A stretch of DNA of 64,000 nt from Rhea pennata (Eukaryota; Chordata; Aves; Rheiformes; Rheidae), in the NCBI RefSeq assembly GCF_028389875.1, contig NC_084663.1, positions 98,073,190 to 98,137,189 of the forward strand. Direction: 5' to 3'. The notes beneath the pieces are model-generated. The model saw only the letters and a program-made list of their open reading frames with translations, was not told the DNA's origin and did not search any database. How positions within the stretch are numbered: position 1 is the stretch's first letter; each line of letters begins with the position of its first letter. Both the position numbers and the translations under genes were made by a program. Below are positions 49,301-61,300 of this stretch, one piece after another.

Positions 49301-52300
49301 ACCAATCAGTTCTTGCACTGGTGAAGCTAAGTGAAGACCTTTCGATGATTTTTGAGGTACTATCTGAAAAATAAAGAAAAAACATAAATACACACACACA
49401 TAAATCTAATATTCTGTGGGGTTTTTTTATGTGTATCAGAAGTAACAAAACCTCACTGAAAACTGTGACTCTCCCTATCTTCTCCCCTGTATAGGGATAT
49501 GGTCCAAACGGACTGAATAAAATTTAGGACAAGCAGGAAAAAGTCTAGTTGAAGACTTCAGTAAGAATTCTTAGAAGTTACCACTTTTAAATAGGTTGTT
49601 TTGCAAAGTTATTTACCAACTTCTACATTATGTATCCTATTTCAATTTCTTCCCTAAATATGAGATTTTATGCATGGATATTGCTATACATACTTTGATA
49701 AGCTATACTTCTCCAGCAAATCCGGTAGGTAATAGAAGCTATATTCTGCGTAACGTTGCTTGGGAGAAAGTGTTAAATGAAACACAACTGGTTTCTTTTT
49801 TCTACTATAAACCTTAATAGTAGGCTTTTTAGCAGACTTACTAATGTGAAGACAAATGCAACCATCACAGTAAAAAGAACAAAGTGTCTTGCAGTCATTG
49901 CTGTGATAGATCTGAGATGCTATGATATATATTTATGCAGAGGGCAAGTAGGAGAAGAGCAATGAGGGTAGCAGCAGAAAATCTTTATCAGTAATCATGG
50001 TGCCCATAGGTAAAGAGCCATTACCTTATTCTTAATGGGAACTGCAATTCCATTGTAGTGAGATGGCTGAGGAAAGAACAGCAAGTTAGAAACACATACA
50101 GTATAAATGATAACATTGAGTAACATTATGCAGATAAACTGATTCAGCAGTATCAACACATTTAGATGATTAAAAAAGGCCAAAATAATTAATGAAAACC
50201 AATTTTAGCATAGTATCACTGCTTTCTGCCACACAAGCAAATTTGGACAAGCCACCTCCAATCCATTTTTAAATCAATTCAACATATTTTTAAAATGCTG
50301 CATCCTCAAGAAAGTTAGCTTTCTCTGTCAATAAAAGTATATATTAAAAAAGATAAGAAGTTAAAAATATAGCATCTTTAAACTACTAATAGTTAAAAAC
50401 TTCTAATGGAAGTAGAGAAATATGCTACCGTAATCCACTTTGGAATTCTTCTAGCATCATCTTGTACTATCACATCCACCTGAACTTTTACTTTCTCTTG
50501 CATTTCTTCATCATCAACATTCAGATTCTTAGAAAAAAAGTTAAAAAGATTAATTGCAATACATAGAAATTAGTGACTGACAAACACAAGTGTTTCACAC
50601 ACTCAGATTTATCATGTTTCAAACCAGTCTTAGTCAGACAAAGATATCTAACCAGAACAAACTTTTCTAACATACATATTCTGTGTGAAAAACAAAACCA
50701 AAAAACTCCAAACCCACATGAAAACTGATTAAAAAAAACTGTATATGAAAACCTATAACAAGAGATAACTATCTAGTTTATTGATTCAGAGTAATCCTCT
50801 TCCTCTCTGCCTCACAACACCCACCAAGCAAAAAAACCTCCAACAAGTCCCAGAGATAAGTTAGAGTACTAATAATTATGGCTAAAAATATTTACACAAT
50901 ATAAGTAACATCCCATGAATTTATGCATAAAGGAAATTGTTCTTTATAATGCAGCTCTACTTAAAAAATTAAAATCACTTGGTAATAAATCATAAACATC
51001 TTTAAAATGAAACTCTACCTTTCTGAAGCAGTTTATACAATGTTTGTGTTAAGTAAGGTAAGTTTTTAGTAATTGTCTTTGAGCAAGCAGAACACTGGAA
51101 AACTGCTTCAAACAAGGCATGTGTTTTACTTTTCTTCATCGCTAATTACATTGGGTAGTCCTAATACCAATAGTCTAGTTTTGTGAAACAACAGCAGAAG
51201 ATTCCAGTGTGCTTTTGCTGTGGTAGCCCACTACTTCAAATTTTTTTAAATTGTGTTCCTTCTTTATTTTAGACTCTGCAGTGATTTTTTTTTAAATAAG
51301 CGTTTTCTCTTTACTTTGATTCATCTAGTTATTCTTTTCCCATACCTACAATGGCCTTTCTCTATACAATATACTGTATAGTTTTCTCTGGTATACTAAT
51401 AATACCAAGACATAGAAATTACTTCAAACTGTTCTTCATTACTTTTTGAATCTCCCATCTTGTGTACTGACTACAGACGTGCATTAAATTGCAAACTTCA
51501 GTCTTCTGCTGATAGTGTATTATCTCTTTAGCCATATATAAGCTACTTAAATAGTTGAGCTATTTAATTACACACAAAATTATTCTATCACATTAGCAAA
51601 CAGGAACTGAAACTTTTACCTGGAAGTGAATGCCTTCAAATTTTCTTCTAACTGAAACTATATCAGCATCACTTTCTTCACCTACAATTTTAAAATAAAC
51701 ACTAAATAAAACTTAGTTGAAGCCCAAAACAAAATGAAAACAGTTTCTTAGAAATGCTTTAAACAAAACACTGTATAACTTACTGATTAAACTGTTTTCA
51801 TTTTACAAAATTGTTCTGTATGTTAAAGCTTTTTCTGTATTACATTCCCACTTCAACTCCAATTGAAAACCATGATTTATTGGATCATTAATACATTTTG
51901 AGAAGAACAAAGAAGACTAAAGATAAAGAACTGGTTACAGATAAGTTAAGATGGGCACTAACCATTTCAGAAGGTAAAATGCTTTCAAAGCATTGCTCTG
52001 TAAAAGTATTTATTCATGCATTCCTCCACTTCTTTCTCCCTACATTCCTAAATATCCCCCAAAAGATACTTAGGAAAGGGGCATTGTCACCTTCTTCTAA
52101 CACACTTTTTGTTATTTTGTTATTGTCAGGGCTATCTTAGAACTGGAAAGGTGAGAAGTAAGACAGACAGACTTGAGAGTGTTCAAAACCAAGTCCAAAA
52201 CTTCATACTCTAAGTATTCTATGTGTAGTTTTGCTAATGAGATCTAAGAACATTTTTTAGGCTAGAGGTAGCCAGATATTTTAATTCATCATTACATAAA

Positions 52301-55300
52301 GCCTCAGTCCTTCAAGATCATACAACTTTTGACTGCAATATAAGCCCTGATTTCTGAATTTCCTTGACTGGTATATATTTGTCCAATTTACCGTTGGGAG
52401 AAGGAAGAGGACCGAAGGAGAATTGCCCTGAAAGGGAAAAGGCCCTGGGGTAGAGGGAAGGGGGGGGGGGGGGAGGGAAGGGAAGGAAGAGAAGAAAAGA
52501 AAAGGCCTATTCTTACATCAATAGAAAGAGAACAAAATTGTTTTCCAAGTTAATCTCCTCTTCCATTATTTTTCCCCTATTAGGGCAATCATCAGCTAAA
52601 GCTCTGTGGGCTGTTGCCGCCACAGTTTGGAAAAGGATACATATGAAAAAAATACTATTGTTGTGGGACACCACAGTTTGGCATCCTGCTGAGCAATCAG
52701 ATGGAGCAGATCATAATGTCCTCCTTGGGTGGACACCAACAGGGTGATTTTACTGGGATTGAAACCCCAACCTGTCAGACTAAGTTTCTTCCCACATGGC
52801 TGATGGAAGACAAAGTTGTAGTCATTTTATCTACAGGAATTCAAAGTTACTACACATCGATAGTAGAGGAAGCAATAAGAATTTAACTGTTTTCATCTGG
52901 AGAAGATTTAGCTTCCAGTTCCTGCTGTAATTTCTCTTTTTCTGCCATTTGTTCCTCCAGTAGTACCTGGCATAAAACTGGGAGAATATTCCCTAAATGG
53001 TCAGTGAGATGATCAGACTAGAGTGCTACATAAACTGGAGTATCTAAGTTGTAAAGTTAACAACTCTAGTGCACAGACAGAAATACTCGACTATCAGGCC
53101 AACGTCAAAACGTCACAAAACACCCTATTTCATAGAAAGAATTTATCTGTAGGCAAGCTGCAAACTTTAACTGTAAAACTTTGCAGAGGTATAATTCTAG
53201 TACGATTTATATTCACTGGATGATCATACTCCAGAACACTGGAACTTTATTAGCAGAGGACCACGGCACAGCAAAGAAGGGAAAAAAATTAAATAGCTTC
53301 ACCAGGGGAGCTTGAAGCGTTTTTAAGGGCTAAAAGGAAAGTTAGGCTCAACCTTTGTTCCTCAACTGCAGAAACAAAATATAAAATTAAGATTCACATT
53401 TTTCTCTTTGGAAAAATCTATCCTATAACACATGAAGATACAAGAACTTCTGAACTGTACCACTCATTTATTCTATGCAGGAAACACACACACACACAAA
53501 ACACCTTACAGAACCTGAGCTACGGATGCTTCTGAAATCAGTTTCCTATATTTCACCATGCAGGCCGAGAAAACACTAAGTCATATTTCTTAAGTTTGCA
53601 GAAAGTCGTTTTTATCCTTCAGATACAGATATTTGAAAAGTATCCTCTCAAATGATAGAAGCACACAGTATATTCAGATTGCTATTTATTCTCAACAGAG
53701 AAATATGAAGCATCTAGCTACCCATAATGCTGCAACTGTTCTTTTAATTATTAGAGTTAAATGCTTGATACCATCTAGTCATAGTTCAATTTATGCAAAA
53801 TATTAAGCTTTTATATGTTCAAGATAAAGATCTTATCAAGTAATAAGTTTTAGATAAGTTTTAAAACAGTTACATATCGTTACGCGCAATTATTGTAGTC
53901 AAATAATTATTTGAGAACACAAGGTCAAAGCTACCAAAACCTTGCGTGCAGGCAAGATACAAGCCTGATAGGCAAACTGTACAAATACTGAATAAAAGAT
54001 AGTTGATCTTTCCAAATATTGAATATTGTTGCAGCTCAATTCAATACCCCTTTTTACCAGATCAACTAGAAACTAATTTACATATTTGTAATTATTAATA
54101 AAATGTTTATTTTAACTTACACAAAGATTTTGATCTCATCTTTCCTTTCAATTTATTAAGAAAAGGCAATTGAACATATACCATGTTGACTTTTCAACCA
54201 ACATACCAGGGATTCAGGACTAAGATTTAGAGAAGTGTTTGGGTCAATATTATTACCAATAACTCAGTCTCTTACTATTCTTATTCTCTACCTTCTGAAA
54301 GAACATAGAACACATTAAAATTACTAGAGAATTATGAAAAACAGTTATTTGCAATCTTTTCCAAAGCAACTGAAAAGTGAATCAAAAAACCCACCTATAT
54401 CAGATGTATCAACAGTAGAGTTCTCATAAGACACCTTAAAAGTACAGAAAAAGCATTTTAAGACTTTATAGCATATATAAACTTGTCCGAAAAGTTTTTC
54501 TGCTCTCATTAGTTCATCAAGTTTCGGGAGAAAAAAACCACAACTCCACAAACTGTGCCTAAATGACGTCATCTTTACCAACAAACCTGTACATATGTTG
54601 TCTTGATTCATATTTGATTCCACGGATGTGCGGAAAACAGTTTTTCACTCAGCCCTTCTATATTCAGACAAATAAGCCAACAAGAAAAAGCAGCTATTTC
54701 ACAACAAAAAAGTATAATTGTGCAAACAGTTCACAAACGAGTTGTAATCACCAGATCTTTATCAGTATGTACTAGGGATTTTCTTTCTGCTTTGATGTAT
54801 CAGGAAAATTTCTTAATAGCCATCTTTAAACAATACTATATGTAGTATTTCAAATATGATTGTCTAGTACTCTGACAGCTACATAAAGAGCACATTTATA
54901 TGGAAAAGAAGCCTTTTCTGAAGGTTTCCAATACACATATAATACCAGATTCTTGAGGATTTCTTTCAAAAAAAAAAAAAAAAAAAAAAAAAAAGATTTA
55001 AGAAGCTATTGTTCTGCTTGTATCAATCATAAAAGTGCATTTGGGTTTAAATTACAGCAATAAACCCAGACAATCCTATTACCAACAAAGAACAAGTAAC
55101 TAGGAATGCCTGACCAATCAGCTTGCCCACATCACTCTCCAAATGTTGAATATTTTCTCCTTAAACAGATCAAGTTTCAAAAGGAATTGTTCTAGGTGTC
55201 AACACAGTATACAAGAAAAATTAGATATATACTGCCTAACTGAAAACATATTTGATGGTTTAAAACTTACATACAGCCACTCCCTCTCACTTTAAATAAA

Positions 55301-58300
55301 TGTAAATGGAGACTAGAATTCAGCTGAACCCAATGGCTATTAAATGGAAGGATGTGTAATTACGTGAAACACATGGAAAGCTTACTTTCACATACTCTTT
55401 TCCATAAGCAGCATTAATTACTCTTCAAAAACGAAATTAAAAAAATGCAACTGTCAACATTTAATAAGAGGAAAGAATATTACTGTACATTTTAAATACC
55501 CAGAACCTGCTCAAAACCAGAAAATATCAAACAAAACTGCAGATTTAAACAAATACTTTTTTCAATGTTCTTTGAGACACTCCATCAAAAGGAAAAGAAA
55601 GAAATCAACTGTGAAATAGCTCAATTTCTGTCCAACTATGAGTTCATCCAAAACACTATAGCCAGAACTTTTCCTCTGCTTTTATTGAAGAAAAACAGCG
55701 CAGAGACCCAGAATATAAACGGGATAGGTACCTAAAGTATTACATTCTGAGGAAAAATATAAGAACAATTGTTTAATAAGATACCTGAAGTTCAAACAAT
55801 TGCAGTGATTTATTTAAACACTGAACCAAAATATCCATTTTTTGTGTGTGAAAAACATTAAGTCTTTAATTTTCTTAAAAGTACTTAGAGAACAAAGTAA
55901 TTCTATCCCCTGCAATTAATAGGTCTGTAAAATTTAATTTTATAGCTATTGTACAGGATCACCCAGTTTTAATTAATTTCTTAGCTATTAGGCTATGATT
56001 ACATAAATGTACTTTCTTAAAGAGATTTATAAAAGTAGGTGCAGCACAGGGTCCCTTACCTGATGCACTTTTGAATGTTCATCTTCAAGATCACTGGTCT
56101 GTTGTTTTGATATTTCTTGGCATGCATGGAAAAAAAGAAATACTTCTTTTAGAATTTGATATTTTGCAGATTGATATTTTACCTGTACTCAAATTAATTT
56201 GTGTACATATATTTTATTTATTATGGAAAGATTTAACAAACATTAAAAAATTGAGAGCACATACGTAAGAGTGAAATGAAGAATAGACAACAAGTAGCAG
56301 AACATTCAAGTCAAAAAAAAAAAGCAGACTAATGCTGTTAAGATGTACTTCTGTCATGTTATTATATGTTTTCTTCTTTACCCAGGAAGCAACACTGAAA
56401 AGAAAAGCTATATCCCTTCATCAGCTAGTATCATTTATGGAAGAGGAAGACAACTGCATGTTCTTTCTAGGCATATGGTGAGAAGAATAGGAAAAAGACA
56501 AGCTGCTCCAAAAGCATGAGAGAAAAAAATCCCAAATCTATCTATTGCATCCTTCTTATGAGTCTTGGAAAGGGGGCTTGTGGTATACTTTCACCTTCCG
56601 TAATTGCTGTGTCTGCCTTCTTTCACAAATAGCCTCATCCAAAATCTTGATTTATTTCATCAGAAGCAGAAGAAACAGTGTGCAAAAGCAGTCTAAGTTC
56701 CATAAAAATTAATAAGAAAAGGTCTCCTTTTTTATATTTCAAAGTGTACCTTGTTCTCCATTAGCTATTGCAACAATAGAAGCACTAAAGGTGACTTAAA
56801 AAAAACCCCACCCCAAAATAGGTAGAAGCAACTAGCTTCAAAGACTTTTATGTAAGATTGTATTTTGCAGTTAAACTTCAAAACTGATACTGTTGCTACT
56901 GAAATAACTGTTTTGACATTGCTGAAAAAGTTAATGCTAAAACCTGTCTCTGTTAGACTTAAAAGGATCTAGAAAATGCTAGTCAGATGGACTCTGCTGA
57001 TACTAACACTGCAGTGGCACTTCTTAATGATTGAGTGCTTGTGTGGAGAAAAAGTTCTAACTTGCTTAATCAAGTTAGGACTGCCAGTAATCAAGTTTCT
57101 GCTTAATGGCAGGATTTGTTTTTTCTGCTTTTCTGCATTTCCATCTCCTGATAAATTCATGTCAAATATCAGACATGATTTTCTTTTTTTTGTTAAATGG
57201 TGAGAAAACTTTGATCATACCCAACTCAGGCATGTAGATACTACTTCCTCCTATAAATGCTTCCAATGATTTAATAGTGCCAAGCATATATCTGAAGATT
57301 TCCAGTTTTCTAAGGCTTTGAGAGAATATATGGAAAGTGACTAGAAGATGCTGTCTATTACTCTGTTCTAAAGCAGTTAACTATATCTAGCTTATCCCTA
57401 ACAGAAGCCTAATCTATTTTTAAGAACAACTCTTCAATAAACGTATTTCAGAGCTTCCTTATGATTACAGTTACAACTGGAAAGTTTCTCTAATATCTAA
57501 CATAAGGGCTTCATTTCAGGGGTGCGTGGGTGTGGGTATGAGTGTAGGCATTTTTCTTCTCTCCCCCCTCCTTTTAGGCACTATCACCTCTCCCTCCGGC
57601 TATTTTTCCCTTTTTCTGACTGATCCCAGTTAGCCAAGATATCATCCAAAACAAAGTTCTTCATCACAGGCATCACCACTGCTGAACAGCACAGAAAAAT
57701 TGCTTTGCATGTTTTATATTATGCACCCTGCATATCTTCAAGTACAGAGTGTGCTACTTTCGCAACAGTCTTGATTAATTAGCCTTTACCCTTCTCCTGC
57801 AGTGGATTATTCCTATCCAAGTCTGTTACTTTGAACTTGCCTTCATGAAATTACATAAAGTTCTGGGTTTCCTTTAATCCTCTAATTTGTCAGCAGGGTA
57901 TCTTTCACAGTGGTTCTCCCTACTTATCATCTGCAAGTTAATCGAGGATATTCCCTTTTCTATTATTTACTTAATGGAAGTATGAACCAATAATGTGCTC
58001 AGGACAGGTCCTGGAAAAAAAAACCCTCAAGTTTCCCCTCAGTTTGAGCACAGACCACTGATAAATATTCTAAGTACAGTGTTCCAACATTTGCAAATCA
58101 GTCTTAAGTAGTTTCACATAGGCTTAATTTCCTAACCAGTTTACAAGAACATCACAAGTGTCACTTCCCCCTCCCCAACCCCAGCAGATATTAGAAGATG
58201 CATATGCCTATATAAGAGGAAGAGTAGGACACTGGGCTAAGACACATCTCCCACAAATAAACTTAATCATGAGTATTATATAAGCAGCAGAATTAGGTTT

Positions 58301-61300
58301 CAGCTTGGGAACTTCTCAGGATAGGAATTTATCTTGGTTATTTTGCAAATATAAACTATATTAACACTTCACGTAGAAGCAGAATAAAGCATTTCTCCAA
58401 TTTTTCTAAGCTGAGAACATAGAAAACAACAAAACTATTAGTGATGTCCCATGGAAATTCTTATCTCCATCCCTATAGACAAAGATCTATGAAACACCAC
58501 AGAGGAGTTTTGCTTTAAAAATCCTTCTGCTCAAAGAAAGGAAGAATTTTAAGTGGAAAATGTACGACACAAATATTGCTCTTCTTGGAGTTTGAAATTT
58601 AACATACTTGGTCCTCCAATGCTCAGAATTTCCATATAAAAACTACTCAAAGAATGGTCATTTAGCCCAGTAAAACTTAATAGGAGTATCAGACAATTTA
58701 TTCAAAACAAGAAAACTTGCAAATATCATTCAAATGAATACTAAAACTTCAGAATTGTGAACTGAATAACCAACACCAGTTATATTCCAAGGGAAGGGTT
58801 TTTTTTTACATAGATATCTGAGTCTTGTAAAGTTACTTCAAATGTTAGCGATGAATAGCACATAAGTTTGTGTAATCTAATTGGTAACACATACATCAAG
58901 ACAATGTTAGGGTATAAAACAATATTAGGTCAAATTTCCATATTAGCTTTAATAATTTGTAGGTAGAAGTAGGGTTTTTTTTGTTTGGTTGGAGTTTTGT
59001 TTGTTTTGAGTACAACATATTCCACCCAAAATCAAATTACTGCTGACCTGTTGAAATGATTACTCTGTGTACTGCTCCGCTTCAAATAAAAATTGTCACT
59101 GAAAGAAATGATTTCCAGGAACTGAACATGCCCTAGGAAATGTTATCTTTTATAGTACATATAAACATGCATGGACAAATAAAAATCTGTGGGTTTTTTT
59201 CCCCTTTATAGCTGTTAACACTGGTGCTACTCCTCCATCTTCCATATTGAAGTTAAATATTTCTTTGCTAGGATAGCTTAAAACATAATTAAAGACTTTG
59301 CTTAAATCGAATGAAAATCAGGAAAAAGATGTAAGTTGTCAAGTTTTCTCCTAATCTCCTTATCTATAATGCAGAACAATGGATGAAAGAAATAATTAGA
59401 CAAAGCTTTATAGCCTTAAAGAAATCCCATGAAGCAAATTCCTTCAATAGGTACTTTAAGCCATTCAGACCTTAAGTCAAAACCTGAAGATTAACAATGG
59501 CAAAAAATGACGTGCACAAGACTTCAAATACTCTAACTTGAAAAATTAATCTCTAGACACTGTTCCTTTCTAAATCTCACTGCAGGTCCTACCCAGTCAT
59601 CTTATTACTGCTCAAACCTGTGAACATACATTTTCTGAAACTTAACAGTCGAGTGTCTGACCATCTGAATTTTTCTATAACAAACCCTTATTTCCCAGTT
59701 CAGTATTTTATTTTTGTAGGCTGGTCTAATGTATACAACTGAATACTGTACAAATAGATTTTCCTGGTTCAGCTGTAGAGGAAGGGGAGATGCTTGGTTT
59801 TGTTTTAGCCTCAAGTCTTCAGCATAAAAGTTTCTCAGGTGAACATCATAATACAAACAGCACATCAAAAAAATCCTTAGAACAAAGCCTAACAAACTCT
59901 TACTATATTATACATCATGATTTTCCCAGGCAAGATTCGTTTTGCCTGGTAAAAACATATTTTATCAGAACATACAACTTCTCAGGACAATACAAAACGG
60001 AGAACATAAGCATTAATTGCGAGTATCTAGAAAAGTCTGACTTAAAAACAGGACATAATCTATTATGGATCTCTGGATAAGATCTTTTATAGCACTTATT
60101 TTTTTTCTTTTAAACATTTTACCTGCATTCTTTCGACTTCCAATAGCATGCTGCAATTAAAAACAAACAAACAAAAAAAAAAGAGTCAGAAGAATCTTAG
60201 AATAGTAAGGTTATTTTGGATGCCTTTATTTACTTTGGTATATTTTACAGTCAGGCACTTCCTAAATAACCATTCAATCATCTTCTGCTTTCCAAAAGGC
60301 CTGACCAGCAAAGCAACAAATACATGGTAAAGCTTACCTGATGATTCACTTTGATTTACATCTTGCCATATTGCTGCAGTTAAAACCACTAAAAGCACCT
60401 AAGTTACAGCTACCTTTGCACAAATGACAGGCTAACACAGAATTATTTTGTAGTCCTTAATGGATTCAGATTATAAAGCTGTGCAGTAATTTCCTGTCGG
60501 GACCCTTAGTAGAAGCTACCCAAGGTATTTCCAGGGGCTGAGGACAAAGGGAGATGCATCCTCTTTTCTCTGCCCACTAAATCTACTCTTGCCTCCCAAG
60601 ACTGAATTTCACTCTCCATCCTTTCACTCTGTGTGATTCATAACAGGTTCCGAGTTAGCTGTCAAGGAACACTACAAAACTTAGCCTTTTAGACAGATAT
60701 TGGGGAAGGGGCATCAGGCTGCCTTTTTATTGTTATTTGAGAAAAACTGAGCTCTTGATCAAATTCACTGTTTAGTTTGTGTGGAGGAGTTTAGGAAAGA
60801 ATATGCATGTCACTACTTCAGCTTTAGTAATTTTATACTACATTTCTAGACTCCATGGCAAGCAATGTGGGCATATTATATTTAAAAAACAAAATAAGTA
60901 ATATTTGATGTGTACAGAATAACTACATGTTGACTAATATTTTGTGTGTCAAAAGGTTCACATATGGAAACAGTAAAATGAATATGATACATTATTGCAT
61001 AGCATCCATTTATTAGATGCAACGTAGTCTTTGGCAGCTTTGCAGTATATAATTTATTTTGAAAAGAAGCAATTGCTTGTTTAACATCAATACTCCAGAA
61101 TGAAAACATACAGATAGCAGGCCCAAAACAGTAATGGCTTTAGCCCAGAACAGACCCTGAGTGCTGCAAAGTTATTTTAGAATCTAGCACAGTTTTACAG
61201 ATTAGACCAGTAAGGCCCTTGAAACTGAAAAGCTGATTACCAGAACTAAAACATTCTACTTCAGAATATTGGCACTGAAGCTAGCATGTATTTGAAAAGA

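Noticed and set aside
52701-52886. 61-codon plus-strand frame in a HJURP intron
   Set aside because: No recognisable domain or splice support; it lies antisense to and beside the candidate terminal exon.
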